Source of the DNA: Bradyrhizobium sp. NDS-1
GTDB lineage: Bacteria > Pseudomonadota > Alphaproteobacteria > Rhizobiales > Xanthobacteraceae
NCBI RefSeq assembly: GCF_032918005.1
Contig: NZ_CP136628.1
Span: 6,557,501-6,621,500 of the forward strand
Length of the DNA stretch: 64,000 nt
Direction of reading: 5' to 3'
The translations under genes and the position numbers were made by a program. Below the pieces are notes generated by a model, which was given only the letters and a program-made list of their open reading frames with translations, ran no database searches and was not told the DNA's origin. Positions 34,550-43,885 of this stretch are shown here, piece by piece (the stretch's first letter is position 1; each line of letters begins with the position of its first letter).

Positions 34550-35290
34550 TTACGAGAACGAGCGCACCAGTCCGGAGGCGAGCAGATTCCAGCCGTCGAT
34601 CAGCACGAAGAACAGCATCTTGAACGGCAGCGCGAGGATGGTCGGCGGCATCATCATCATGCCCATCGACATGGTCAGCGTCGCCACGATCATGTCGATC
34701 ACGAGGAAAGGCAGGATGATGAGGAATCCGATCTCGAACGAACGCCTCAGCTCGGAGATCATGAAGGCGGGGATGATGACGCGCAAATCGACGCGCTTGT
34801 CGTCGAACTTCTTGCGAAAGCTCTCCGCGGCGAGCGACTCGAAGGTCTGCAGATCCTTGTCGCGGACATGGGCCAGCATGAACTCGCGGAACGGATCCGT
34901 GATCTTCAGATAGGCCTGCTCTTCCGAGATCTCGTTCTTCATCAGCGGCTGGACGCCGGTCTCCCAGGCGCGGTCGAAGGTCGGCGCCATCACGTAGAAG
35001 GTCATGAACAGCGCGAGGCTGATCAGCACCAGATTGGCGGGCGTGGTCTGCAGGCCGAGACCGGCGCGCAGGAACGACAGCGCCACCGCAAATCGCGTGA
35101 AGCTCGTCACCATGATGAGCAGTCCCGGCGCCACCGACAGCACCGTGATCAGCGCCATCAGCTGGATGATCCGGCCGCTGGTCGAACCGTTTCCGGGCGG
35201 CAACAGCGAATTGAGGTCCGGGATCTGGGCGAGCGCAACCTCGGGCAGCGCCACCATGATCAACGCGAGCAGCAGGACTTTCACTCTCAC
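34550..35290 (-). CDS. fliP: Flagellar export gate protein FliP
   Basis: The 246-residue protein has a cleavable signal peptide (1-21) and four membrane segments. It carries the conserved FliP sequences (VTSFTRFAVALSFLRAGLGLQTTPANL and the MMMPPTILALPFKMLFF C-terminal region). It forms the core of the FliPQR export pore. It overlaps fliL by four bases and is the last gene of its operon. Confidence 0.95.
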   Translation of the reverse strand: MRVKVLLLALIMVALPEVALAQIPDLNSLLPPGNGSTSGRIIQLMALITVLSVAPGLLIMVTSFTRFAVALSFLRAGLGLQTTPANLVLISLALFMTFYVMAPTFDRAWETGVQPLMKNEISEEQAYLKITDPFREFMLAHVRDKDLQTFESLAAESFRKKFDDKRVDLRVIIPAFMISELRRSFEIGFLIILPFLVIDMIVATLTMSMGMMMMPPTILALPFKMLFFVLIDGWNLLASGLVRSFS

Positions 35291-35730
35291 TGGATCACCA
35301 ACGTCTCAATGATCAATTCGCGGACCTTGCCGGACGAGCGGATGTTGGCGCGTTCGGTCAGGTCGTCGCGCAGATGCTGGAGCCCGCGCGATCCCTCGAA
35401 CTGCGCGACCGAGGCGGACCGCAAGTAGGTGACGATGTCCTCGCTGATATGCGCGGCCAGGATGCCGGCCTCCTCGTCGTTCATGCTCTCGGTCACCATG
35501 GAGGCCTCGATGCGAGCCCAATTGTTGGCTGGCGCTGCGAGATTGGTCACGATCGGGGACAATTTCCGCAAGCGCGCGCTGCCGGCGTAGCTCGACGCCA
35601 GCGGCGGCGGGGTCGCGCTCTTCTTCGCATCGGCGGCGCGCTCGGCGGCCGCGAACAGATGCAGGCCGGCTAGCGCGCCCGCGCCGATCGCGACCAGGGT
35701 CAGCACCACGATGGCCGCAATCAGCCGCAT
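35287..35730 (-). CDS. fliL: Flagellar basal-body protein FliL
   Basis: The 147-residue protein has an N-terminal transmembrane helix (about 4-26) and a periplasmic FliL domain (SPIVTNLAAP, WARIEASMV, IVTYLRS, LRDDLTERANIRSSGKVRELIIETLVIQ). FliL supports stator function at the basal body. It lies between flgH and fliP. Confidence 0.88.
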   Translation of the reverse strand: MRLIAAIVVLTLVAIGAGALAGLHLFAAAERAADAKKSATPPPLASSYAGSARLRKLSPIVTNLAAPANNWARIEASMVTESMNDEEAGILAAHISEDIVTYLRSASVAQFEGSRGLQHLRDDLTERANIRSSGKVRELIIETLVIQ

Positions 35731-35769
35731 GATGTCCCCTGCCCTCGCGCGGCCTCGCCCGCGCAGATC

Positions 35770-36471
35770 TCAGAACGGTGCCACGGCATCATAGATCCGG
35801 TGTCCCCATCCAGGCTGCTGCACGTCGGACAGATTTCCGCGGCCGCCATAGGACACGCGCGCCTCGGCGATCTTGTCGTAAGTGATCGTGTTGGCCCGCG
35901 AGATGTCGCGCGGACGCACGATGCCGCCGACGTTGAGCACGCGCATCTCGGTATTGACGCGAAACTCCTGCGAGCCGCTGATCATCATATTGCCGTTCGG
36001 CAACACATCGGTGACGATGGCCGCGATGGACAGCTTGATGTCCTCGGTGCGGTCGATCTGGCCGTTGCCCTTGATCTGGGTGTTGGTGCTGAGATTGGCG
36101 CTAGCCGAGCCGGCGTCGTTCCACCCTGCGACGTCCATCAGCCAGTCCAGCCCGAACTTGACCTGCGAATCGCGCGAGCGTCCTGTCTTGTTGTCGAGCT
36201 TGGCCTTGTCCTGCATCGAGATGATCACCGTCACGACGTCGCCGGTGCGACGGGCGCGGGGATCGCGGTAGAGATCGGTGCCGTCGTCCCAGGTCGAGCG
36301 ATAGCTGACGGGCGTGCGCATGCGCGGCGTCACCGGGATCGGATCGGCCTGGGTCCGGAGGCCGCTGCCGACCGGCGACATTTGCGGGCCGGTCAGGACC
36401 TCGGCCGGGTCATGGAAGCATCCGGCCAGCAGCACGGACACCAGCGGGAGGATGAGGATCGGCTTCTTCAT
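35770..36471 (-). CDS. flgH: L-ring lipoprotein FlgH
   Basis: The 233-residue protein has a lipoprotein signal with lipobox LAGC (Cys18). The FlgH core includes DLYRDPRARRTGDVVTVIIS, a conserved strand and loop of the outer-membrane L ring. It directly adjoins motE (one base apart). Confidence 0.95.
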   Translation of the reverse strand: MKKPILILPLVSVLLAGCFHDPAEVLTGPQMSPVGSGLRTQADPIPVTPRMRTPVSYRSTWDDGTDLYRDPRARRTGDVVTVIISMQDKAKLDNKTGRSRDSQVKFGLDWLMDVAGWNDAGSASANLSTNTQIKGNGQIDRTEDIKLSIAAIVTDVLPNGNMMISGSQEFRVNTEMRVLNVGGIVRPRDISRANTITYDKIAEARVSYGGRGNLSDVQQPGWGHRIYDAVAPF

Positions 36472-37245
36472 CTATTTGGTCTTTCCGTCATCCACGCGGC
36501 GCATTCCGCCCAGGAGGTCGGCGAGGTGCGCCGCGCGTGCCGTCTCCATCTCGTTGAAGATTGCGCTCGAGCTTCTCGGGCTGAGCTTGGCGAGCACGGC
36601 GGCGGCGGTCTCGTCCGCCATGCCGGCGATCTGGGTCGCCGCGGCTTCTGGCTTCATGCGCGAATAGATCTCGACGACGCTCGCTTCGGCCTTCTTCAGG
36701 AAGTCGTCGCGCAACGCCATCCACTTCTCGTATTCGGCGCGCTTGGCCTCGACCTCGGCGATCCGCTCGCGGAGCAGGTTCTCGGCCTTTTCCAGCTCCT
36801 TGAGTTGCCAGGCCAGCCTCGCATCGACGGCGGGATCGGCGACGTTGCTGCAGAACAGGGCGACTTCGTTGTCGGCGGCCGCCGCAGCCTGCGGCGGCGC
36901 AGGCTTCGGCGGCGCCGTCACGCTGCCGGGCTTGGCCAGACGGACCGGGGCGGGTGCGGGCGCAGCAGCAGGAGCAGGCGTCTCGGCGGCGGGCACTGCG
37001 CCGGTGATTGCGGGTCCCGACTCTTCGGCCGCCCATGCCGTCGCCCGGATCGACGCATTCTCGCCCGGCATCGCCGCAACCGGCTGCGGCTTCTGCGGTC
37101 CGGACGCGCGGGCGCGCGCGAAGGAGAGCAGGTTGAGCGGCCTCGACGGCTTGGCTTCGTCCAGGGCAAGCAGGGGCGAGGTGCTCGCGAGCACTGATGC
37201 CGCGACCAGCAGGAAAAGTTTGGCTTTGTGATCCAGCTTCAGCAT
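36472..37245 (-). CDS. motE: MotE, chaperone for motor protein MotC
   Basis: From ATG 37245 the product has 257 residues with a signal peptide (MLKLDHKAKLFLLVAASVLA); an ATG at 37281 would add 12. A Pro/Ala linker leads to a coiled coil (LAWQLKELEKAENLLRERIAEVEAKRAEYEKW) and an MgtE-N-like domain (IYSRMKPEAAATQIAGMADETAAAVLAKLSPRSSS), the layout of rhizobial MotE. It folds or stabilises MotC in the periplasm. It lies between flgI and flgH, away from motC. Confidence 0.88.
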   Translation of the reverse strand: MLKLDHKAKLFLLVAASVLASTSPLLALDEAKPSRPLNLLSFARARASGPQKPQPVAAMPGENASIRATAWAAEESGPAITGAVPAAETPAPAAAPAPAPVRLAKPGSVTAPPKPAPPQAAAAADNEVALFCSNVADPAVDARLAWQLKELEKAENLLRERIAEVEAKRAEYEKWMALRDDFLKKAEASVVEIYSRMKPEAAATQIAGMADETAAAVLAKLSPRSSSAIFNEMETARAAHLADLLGGMRRVDDGKTK

Positions 37246-37312
37246 CGGGCCGCGCGCGATTCTCGGTCGAGACCCGAGCATTGAGCGACCAAGCTTGCAC
37301 GACGCTTATGCA

Positions 37313-38443
37313 TCATTGCACGATGACATCGGCCTGGAGCGCACCGGCCGTCTTGATCGCCTGCAGGATCGCGATGATACCCGACGGTTTCAGGCCGATC
37401 TGGTTCAGTCCGCGCACCAGGCGCTGGAGATCGACCCCGCTGAGGATCGCCACCTGCGCTCCGGCCTCGTTGGCCTCGACCACGGTCTGCGGGACGACCA
37501 CGGTCTGGCCTCGCGAGAACGGCGCCGGCTGCGACACCACGGGCATCTCCGTGACACGGACCGTCAAATTGCCGTGTGTCACCGCGACGGTCGAGATTCG
37601 CACGTCGCGCCCGATCACCACCGTGCCGGTGCGCTCGTTGATCACCACCCGGGCCGGGGTATCAGGCTCGACCGTTAGTTCGCCGATCTCGGCAAGGAAT
37701 CGGACCGGGCCGATATGGCGCGGCTTCGACAGCACGATGTTGCGGTAGTCTCGCTCGAAGGCGATCTGGGCGCGGTAGCGTCCGCCGGCGTAGCGGTTGA
37801 TGGCGTCGAGGATGCGCGTTGCGGTGACGAAGTCGGGGTTCTTCAGCTCCAGCACCAGGAACTGCATTTCGTGGAGGCTTCCCTGCACCTCGCGCTCGAC
37901 CAGCGCACCGTTCGGGATGCGCCCGGCCGTCGGCGTGCCCTGGCTAACGTTCTGCGCCTGGCCTCCGACGCTGAAACCGGCAACCGTGATCGCCCCCTGC
38001 GCCACCGCATAAACGGCGCCGTCCGCCGCGCGCAGCGACGTCATGACCAGCGTGCCGCCGAGCAGCGAGGTCGCATCGCCGAGCGACGACACGGTGACGT
38101 CCATGCGCTCGCCGGGGCCGATCGAGGGCGGCAGGTCCGCCGTCACCATCACGGCCGCGACGTTGCGCGTTCGCAGCGTCGTCGGACGCGTGGGATTGTT
38201 GGTGCTCGTGGTCTCGTTCCTGACATTGATGCCCATGTTCTCGAGCATCGATTGCAGGGACTGCTCCGTGAACGGAGCATTGCGGAGCGTGTCGCCGGTG
38301 CCGTTCAGGCCGATGACGAGGCCGTAGCCGACGATCTGGTTTTCGCGCAAACCCTTGATGTCCGCGATGTCCTTGATGCGGACGGCGGCATGGGCGCTGG
38401 TGGCGGAAAGCAGCAGGACGAGCGCAACGAGGATCCTGGTCAT
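37313..38443 (-). CDS. flgI: P-ring protein FlgI
   Basis: The 376-residue protein has a signal peptide (1-19) and the FlgI core (RIKDIADIKGLRENQIVGYGLV, GLNGTGDTLRNAPFT). It forms the periplasmic P ring around the rod. Its start overlaps the flgA stop by ATGA; FlgA is its assembly chaperone. Confidence 0.96.
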   Translation of the reverse strand: MTRILVALVLLLSATSAHAAVRIKDIADIKGLRENQIVGYGLVIGLNGTGDTLRNAPFTEQSLQSMLENMGINVRNETTSTNNPTRPTTLRTRNVAAVMVTADLPPSIGPGERMDVTVSSLGDATSLLGGTLVMTSLRAADGAVYAVAQGAITVAGFSVGGQAQNVSQGTPTAGRIPNGALVEREVQGSLHEMQFLVLELKNPDFVTATRILDAINRYAGGRYRAQIAFERDYRNIVLSKPRHIGPVRFLAEIGELTVEPDTPARVVINERTGTVVIGRDVRISTVAVTHGNLTVRVTEMPVVSQPAPFSRGQTVVVPQTVVEANEAGAQVAILSGVDLQRLVRGLNQIGLKPSGIIAILQAIKTAGALQADVIVQ

Positions 38444-38916
38444 GACCCGTCCACGACCTTGACGGTGCCGTCCGGCTGGACGATGCCCCTGATAATCACC
38501 CCGGTATCGGTATTGCGCACCGGAATGAGCGCACCGGCCGCACCCGACTGCATCGCCGCGCCGTAAGTGACGATCGACAGGCCGCTGTCTTCCACCACGA
38601 CCTTGACCTGGGCGCCGCGGGCGACGGTCCAGGGGTCTTCCACCGCATTGCTGGGAATGGGCTGGCCCGGCAACAGCGCGCGCCGTGCCATGCGGCCGAC
38701 CAGCACCTGGCGCCCTTCGATGAACATGGCAACGCCGAGCAGGCTCGGCGCGAAGGCGCGCTCGGTGATCATGTCGTCCCGGATCAACTCGCCGGCGCGG
38801 ATCGAAACCGCCGGCACGGGAAGCCGCTTCTCCTCGGCCACGGCGAGCCGCATTGAGGCCAGAATCAGCAACACGGCGGCCAATCCGCGCATGATCAGGT
38901 CCACCCTGTTCAACAT
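38440..38916 (-). CDS. flgA: P-ring assembly chaperone FlgA
   Basis: From ATG 38916 the product has 158 residues with an exported N-terminus (hydrophobic 8-25). The SAF domain reads VSIRAGELIRDDMIT, VGRMARRALLPGQPI and the FlgA end GIVQPDGTVKVV. It lies 13 bases after flgG and overlaps flgI. Confidence 0.92.
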   Translation of the reverse strand: MLNRVDLIMRGLAAVLLILASMRLAVAEEKRLPVPAVSIRAGELIRDDMITERAFAPSLLGVAMFIEGRQVLVGRMARRALLPGQPIPSNAVEDPWTVARGAQVKVVVEDSGLSIVTYGAAMQSGAAGALIPVRNTDTGVIIRGIVQPDGTVKVVDGS

Positions 38917-38929
38917 CGAGACACCGGAA

Positions 38930-39718
38930 CTAGCGCATGCCCTTCGAGACGGTCTGGGCCATTTCGTCCGAGGCCTGGATGACCTTGGCATTCATTTCGT
39001 AGGCGCGCTGCGCCGAGATCAACTCGGTGATTTCCTTCACCGGATCGACGTTCGACGCCTCGAGCCATTTCTGGTTGATCTTGCCGTAACCGGAATCGCC
39101 CGGCAGGCCGACGACCGGCGTGCCGGATGCCGTCGTCTCCTTGTAGAGATTGCTGCCGAGCGGCTCGAGGCCCGCTTCGTTGGCGAAATTGGCGAGGTTG
39201 AGCTGGCCGATCTGCCGCGGGTTGATTTCTGTGTCCAGCTTGGCGAACACCTGCCCGGTCTGGTTGACCGTGACCTCGACGGTTCCCTGCGGTATCGTAA
39301 TCGCGGGATCCAGCAGATAGCCGTCGGTCGTGACGAGCTGGCCGTTGGCGTTGGGGGTGAACGACCCTGCGCGGGTGTATTGCACCTCGTTGTTGGGGCC
39401 GAGCACCTGAAACCAGCCGCGGCCGTTGATCGCGAGGTCGTAAGGGTTGCCGGTCTGCGTGAGCGCGCCCTGGATGTGCAGCTTGCGGATCGCCGCCGAC
39501 TTGACGCCGAGACCGAGATTGGCGCCCTCCGGCACCGGCGAGGAACCGTTGACGTTCGCCACGCCCTGCATGCGGTCCATCTGGTAGAACAGATCGGTGA
39601 ACTCCGCGCGCGCCCGCTTGTACGACGTCGAATTGATGTTGGCGATGTTGTTCGCGATGACTTCGATGTTGGTCTGCTGGGCGTTCATGCCCGTGGCCGC
39701 AATGGCGAGCGATTTCAC
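38930..39718 (-). CDS. flgG: Distal rod protein FlgG
   Basis: The 262-residue protein has the rod signature [24 protein letters not shown] and the C-terminal [30 protein letters not shown], both standard for FlgG. Length matches the family exactly. It is the fourth gene of the flgB operon. Confidence 0.96.
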   Translation of the reverse strand: MKSLAIAATGMNAQQTNIEVIANNIANINSTSYKRARAEFTDLFYQMDRMQGVANVNGSSPVPEGANLGLGVKSAAIRKLHIQGALTQTGNPYDLAINGRGWFQVLGPNNEVQYTRAGSFTPNANGQLVTTDGYLLDPAITIPQGTVEVTVNQTGQVFAKLDTEINPRQIGQLNLANFANEAGLEPLGSNLYKETTASGTPVVGLPGDSGYGKINQKWLEASNVDPVKEITELISAQRAYEMNAKVIQASDEMAQTVSKGMR

Positions 39719-39736
39719 TTATCCCACTCCTTCAGA

Positions 39737-40066
39737 TCAGATCGACATCCGGACGACTTCCTGGTAGGCCTGCACGACCTTGTCGCGAACCGCGACCGCC
39801 GTCTGCAGGGCCTGCTCGGCCGACATCAGCGCCTCCACGACGCGCCGCGTCGATTCCTTGCCCTGCATTGCCGAGATCGACGCCGCTTCGCCCGCCTTCA
39901 GCGTCCCGATCGCGTCCGTCGTCACCTGCTTCATCACCGATTCGAAGCCGACATCGTCGGAGGGCTGGATCGCGGTCGGCGCCGCAGGCGCGATCGCCTG
40001 CGTCTCGGTTGCGCGAGCCGCCGCCTGTCCTGCAGAGATCGCCGTGGATGAAATCGCCTCAAGCAT
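39737..40066 (-). CDS. fliE: MS-ring/rod junction protein FliE
   Basis: The 109-residue helical protein has the FliE C-terminal pattern (VVEALMSAEQALQTAVAVRDKVVQAYQEVVRMSI). FliE links the MS ring to the proximal rod. It lies two bases after flgC. Confidence 0.92.
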   Translation of the reverse strand: MLEAISSTAISAGQAAARATETQAIAPAAPTAIQPSDDVGFESVMKQVTTDAIGTLKAGEAASISAMQGKESTRRVVEALMSAEQALQTAVAVRDKVVQAYQEVVRMSI

Positions 40067-40068
40067 TG

Positions 40069-40485
40069 TCAGCTCCTTAGGAGATCGATGGTCATGCCGA
40101 GCATCGACCTGACCTGTTTCACGACCTGGAGATTTGCTTCATAGGACCGGTTGACTTCGCGCATGTCGGCCATCTCGATCATCATGTTGACGTTCGGCAG
40201 CTTGACGTAGCCGGCCTTGTCTGCGGCGGGATGTCCGGGATCGTACTCGACGCGGTAGGGCGTGGTGTCGACGCCGATTTCCTTGACCTTGGCGAGCTGC
40301 GAGCCCGACGCGCGATCCATCGCGGCATCGAAGGTGATCGTCTTGCGCTGGTAGGGATCGGCGCCGGCGGTGCGTCCCGTCGAGGTCGCGTTGGCGAGGT
40401 TTTCCGAGACGATGCGCATGCGCGTCGATTGCGCTTCGAGCCCGGAGCTCGCGACCGTCAGCGAGGCGCTCAGTGAGTCCAGCAT
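40069..40485 (-). CDS. flgC: Proximal rod protein FlgC
   Basis: The 138-residue protein has the rod motif [24 protein letters not shown] and the FlgC C-terminal [26 protein letters not shown]. It is encoded between flgB and fliE in the classic order. Confidence 0.95.
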   Translation of the reverse strand: MLDSLSASLTVASSGLEAQSTRMRIVSENLANATSTGRTAGADPYQRKTITFDAAMDRASGSQLAKVKEIGVDTTPYRVEYDPGHPAADKAGYVKLPNVNMMIEMADMREVNRSYEANLQVVKQVRSMLGMTIDLLRS

Positions 40486-40496
40486 GTCAATTCACC

Positions 40497-40898
40497 TCAG
40501 GCTTTCGCACCGGCCAGGACCATGCGGTGGAACGACCGCACGATGGCCAAATTCATCGAATAGTCGCGGCTGACGTCGCTGCCCTTGATCATTTCCTGCT
40601 CGAGGCTGACGGAATTGCCGGAGTGAACCACTTCCCAGCTGTCCTTCTTCGCGGTCGCGCGCGTGTCGGTCTCGGCCGCGGCCAATTGCAGGTGCGAGGG
40701 CGACGTCGTGGCGAGCCTCACCGGCATGCCGTCGAGCACCTTGTTGAAGGGCTCGACGTCGCGCGCCCTGAAGCCCGGCGTGTTGGCGTTGGCGACGTTG
40801 GTGGCGATGGTCGACTGGCGGAGCTCAAGATAGCGCGCCTGCGACGATGCGAGTTCGAAGAGATAAAGCGGTCCCACGACAGCCCCGTTCTGGTCCAT
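40497..40898 (-). CDS. flgB: Proximal rod protein FlgB
   Basis: The 133-residue protein shows the rod motif RQSTIATNVANANTPGFRARDVEPF and a C-terminal YSMNLAIVRSFHRMVLAG helix. It heads the flgB-to-fliP operon, with 64 bases to flhB upstream. The promoter may lie there or within the flhB 3' end. Confidence 0.93.
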   Translation of the reverse strand: MDQNGAVVGPLYLFELASSQARYLELRQSTIATNVANANTPGFRARDVEPFNKVLDGMPVRLATTSPSHLQLAAAETDTRATAKKDSWEVVHSGNSVSLEQEMIKGSDVSRDYSMNLAIVRSFHRMVLAGAKA

Positions 40899-40962
40899 TC
40901 GGGAGAAGCCTAGGGCGTTAAGCTTTCGTCAAGCTGTTGGGCCGGAGGTCGTCCTCGGAATT

Positions 40963-42048
40963 CTACTGGACCTTCTCGGTGCGCGGAGTCTGTTTCGACT
41001 GGAGGAAGTAGATGATCTCGGCGACGGGCCGGAAGAACTCCGCCGGAATCACCTGATCGACCTGCACCGCCTCGTAGAGTGCGCGCGCCAGCGCCTTGTT
41101 CTCGATGACGGGAATCCGGTTCTGCTCGGCGACCTCGCGGATCTTCAGCGCGATCACGTCCATGCCCTTGGCCACCACGAGCGGCGCGGGGTTTTCCTCG
41201 CGATTGTAACGCAGCGCGATCGCGAAATGCGTCGGGTTCGCGATCACCAGGGTCGCGCGCGATGCGGACGCGATCATCCGCTGCCGCGAGCGGTCGCGCG
41301 CCAGCGAGCGCAGGCGCGCCTTGATCAGCGGATCGCCCTCCGCCTGCTTGTGCTCGTCCTTGATCTCCTGCTTGGTCATGCGCAGCTCACGCCGCCAGTG
41401 GAAGCGCGCCCAGGCCAGATCGATCGCCACCAAGACGATGGTCGCGATGCAGATCGCCGAGACGATCCGCATCGCGATGTTGAGAATCATCTCCGGCAGC
41501 GCGACCGGATCGGTGTACATCGCCTCGAACGCCTTCGCTTCCGATGCGCGCAGCACGAAGACGACCACGGAGGTCACTGCGGCGAGCTTGAACAGCGACT
41601 TGGCGAACTCGACGAGCCCCTGCGTTCCGAAGATCCGGCTCCAGCCGCTGATCGGAGAGATTCGCGACAGATTCGGCTTGATGCGGTCGAGCACCAGGCG
41701 CGGCGCATTTTGCAGCAGCGAGGCGGCCAGCCCGAATACCATGAGGATGACGACCAGCGGCACCAGAAATCGCAGCGCCTGGAGGCCGACCACGGCGAGC
41801 AGGTTCTGCGCATCCGCGCCGTTGCTGAGCGGGAAGCCTTCGGGGTCGTCCAGCAGGCTCGTCAATGTCGGCGTCAATTGCTGCACGCCCTGACCGATCA
41901 GGAACGCCTGAATGACCAGCAGCGCGGCCATCGACGCAAAAATAGAGGCCTCCCGAGAGACCGGGATCTTGCCCTGTTCGAGCGCATCTCGGACTTTCTT
42001 CTCGGTCGGCTCTTCTGTCTTGCTCTCCTGATCGGATGATTCTGCCAT
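40963..42048 (-). CDS. flhB: Flagellar export specificity switch FlhB
   Basis: The 361-residue protein has four transmembrane helices (about 33-185) and a cytoplasmic domain with the self-cleaving motif NPTH (VIANPTHFAIALRYNRE). The cleaved C-terminal part switches export from hook to filament substrates together with FliK. It follows fliG by 13 bases. Confidence 0.96.
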   Translation of the reverse strand: MAESSDQESKTEEPTEKKVRDALEQGKIPVSREASIFASMAALLVIQAFLIGQGVQQLTPTLTSLLDDPEGFPLSNGADAQNLLAVVGLQALRFLVPLVVILMVFGLAASLLQNAPRLVLDRIKPNLSRISPISGWSRIFGTQGLVEFAKSLFKLAAVTSVVVFVLRASEAKAFEAMYTDPVALPEMILNIAMRIVSAICIATIVLVAIDLAWARFHWRRELRMTKQEIKDEHKQAEGDPLIKARLRSLARDRSRQRMIASASRATLVIANPTHFAIALRYNREENPAPLVVAKGMDVIALKIREVAEQNRIPVIENKALARALYEAVQVDQVIPAEFFRPVAEIIYFLQSKQTPRTEKVQ

Positions 42049-42061
42049 GCCCGTTCAGCGG

Positions 42062-43102
42062 TCAGCGGAAGACCAGCTCATCCTCCTGCTCGGGGTTGAG
42101 CTCGATTTCGCCCTTCTCCGCGAGCTCGAGCGCGAGATCGGTGATCACGCGCCGCGCCTCAAGCACGTCGCGCTGGTTCGAAGGCTCGCCGATGGCGAGC
42201 TCGTGCTCGACGACGCGGCGGACGCGCGAGGCGACCGAGGACAGGATCAGCTCGCGGAAATGCTTGTCGGTCCCCTTCAGCGCGACGACGATGCGATCGG
42301 TCGGCACCTGGTCGAAGATCATGGTGCGCGCCTTCGGCGTCAGGTTGGTCACGTCGTCGAAGGTGAACAGCAGCTCCTTCAGTACTTCGGCCGATTTCGG
42401 CCGCTTTTCCGACAGGCTCTTCAGCATGTCCTCGATGTGTCCGCGCTCCATCTTGTTGATGATGTCGGCGACGCGCGCATAGGTGTCGGCGCCGAGATTG
42501 CGGGCGAAATTGAGCGTCAGGTCTTCGTGCAGCGTCTTCTCGAGCACCTTCATGGCGTCGTCGACGATCGGCTTGAGGCTCAGCACGCGCCGCATCAACT
42601 CGTTGCGCAGGCTCGAGGGGAGCTGGCTCATCACCTTGGCGGCGCAAGACGGCTTGACCTTGGACAGGATCAGCGCCGCGGTCTGCGGATGCTCCTTGGA
42701 GAGGTAGGTCGCCAGCGAATTTTCCGACACCGACGAGACGCGATCCCACACCGACCGGCTCGAATTGCCGAGCAGGTCCGACATGATCGCCGACACTTGG
42801 TCGGCGGGAAGCACGTCGCCTAGCACGGCCTCCAGGCCACCGAGAGTCCCCAGAATGTTCGCGCCCATCGAGAATTGCTGGGCGAACTCCTCGACGATGG
42901 ATTCGAGCTCCTGCGCCGTGATCGGCCGCAGCTCGGCCGCGGCCTTGGTGACGATGCGAATGTCCTGCGGCTCGAATTGCGCGAGCACGCTCGCGGCCGC
43001 CTGCCGGCCCATGGCCAGCAGGAGCGCGGCGACCTTTTCCGTTCCGCCCAGCGCGGCAACGCCTCGCTGCTTGACGGGAGCGATGCCGACCTGTGCCGCC
43101 AT
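42062..43102 (-). CDS. fliG: Motor switch protein FliG
   Basis: The 346-residue protein has three armadillo-like parts. The C-terminal torque region is recognisable (FDQVPTDRIVVALKGTDKHFRELILSSVASRVRRVVEHEL). The middle has EHPQTAALILSKV, the FliG EHPQ motif that binds FliM. It lies two bases after fliN. Confidence 0.95.
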   Translation of the reverse strand: MAAQVGIAPVKQRGVAALGGTEKVAALLLAMGRQAAASVLAQFEPQDIRIVTKAAAELRPITAQELESIVEEFAQQFSMGANILGTLGGLEAVLGDVLPADQVSAIMSDLLGNSSRSVWDRVSSVSENSLATYLSKEHPQTAALILSKVKPSCAAKVMSQLPSSLRNELMRRVLSLKPIVDDAMKVLEKTLHEDLTLNFARNLGADTYARVADIINKMERGHIEDMLKSLSEKRPKSAEVLKELLFTFDDVTNLTPKARTMIFDQVPTDRIVVALKGTDKHFRELILSSVASRVRRVVEHELAIGEPSNQRDVLEARRVITDLALELAEKGEIELNPEQEDELVFR

Positions 43103-43104
43103 GG

Positions 43105-43494
43105 TCAGCTATCGCCCTGCCCCAGCGGTCCTACGATCTCCGTGAGCGAGACGCCGAAGCGGGAATTGTCCTCTTCAACGACGACCACCTCGCCGCGGGC
43201 GACAATGCGCCCGTTGACGACGACGTCGACGGGCTCGCCGACCCGGTGATCGAGCGGAACCACCGCGCCGCGGCCGAGCTTCATCAGGTTGGCCACCGGA
43301 ATGGTCGCCGATCCCAGCACCACCTGCATGGTGACGGGAATGCGCAGGATCGCATCGACATTGGCGAACTTCCCGCTCTCCTCCGCCGTGCGCGCTGCAA
43401 TCTCCGCCAGCCGCTCCAGCGGAGACGTCTCGGTGTGGCCCTCGTCGGAGTCCGGGGCTCGCGCGGCAGATTCGTAGTCGAAGGATTGCGCCAT
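43105..43494 (-). CDS. fliN: Motor switch protein FliN
   Basis: The 129-residue protein has a variable acidic N-terminus, then the SpoA domain (LRIPVTMQVVLGSATIPVANLMKLGRGAVVPLDHRVGEPVDVVVNG). It forms the base of the C-ring with FliM. It lies 76 bases after the DUF6468-like gene and two before fliG. Confidence 0.94.
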   Translation of the reverse strand: MAQSFDYESAARAPDSDEGHTETSPLERLAEIAARTAEESGKFANVDAILRIPVTMQVVLGSATIPVANLMKLGRGAVVPLDHRVGEPVDVVVNGRIVARGEVVVVEEDNSRFGVSLTEIVGPLGQGDS

Positions 43495-43570
43495 CTGGTA
43501 TCGCCTCTTGGTATTTCCGCTCCCGGAGCGTCGTGACGTTCCGATCGTGTTGGTTCCGCCGGCTTCGGCT

Positions 43571-43885
43571 TCAGTGCTTGTTCACCTCGGTGCCGCCCAC
43601 GGTCGCGGCCGGCGCGAGCCCGCTGCGGGCATCGAGCGCCGCGATCGCGTCGTGGGCCTGATCGATCTTGGTGCTCAGCACGTTGGCGAGCCGTCCGAGA
43701 TTGGCCGTGGAATCATGCGCCGCGGTGATGACCGTGTCGAAGGCGCCCGCCGTCTCGTGGACGATGGTCGAGAATTCGCCCTGATAGCTGCGCAGCCGCG
43801 CCAGCTCGCGGTGCATCCGGGTTACCCGCAGGCTGGTGAAGGCCAGCGCCATCAGCAGCACGACATCAACGAGATAGGATATCAT
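43571..43885 (-). CDS. DUF6468-like small membrane protein of flagellar operon
   Basis: The 104-residue protein has one N-terminal transmembrane helix (about 2-21), followed by a helical cytoplasmic region with coiled-coil character (RMHRELARLRSYQGEFSTIVHETAGAF). Alphaproteobacterial flagellar operons often carry such a gene after fliM; a related Caulobacter protein (PflI) affects flagellum positioning. The ATG at 43885 overlaps the fliM 3' end by 20 bases. The family assignment is from memory of pattern and place. Confidence 0.6.
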   Translation of the reverse strand: MISYLVDVVLLMALAFTSLRVTRMHRELARLRSYQGEFSTIVHETAGAFDTVITAAHDSTANLGRLANVLSTKIDQAHDAIAALDARSGLAPAATVGGTEVNKH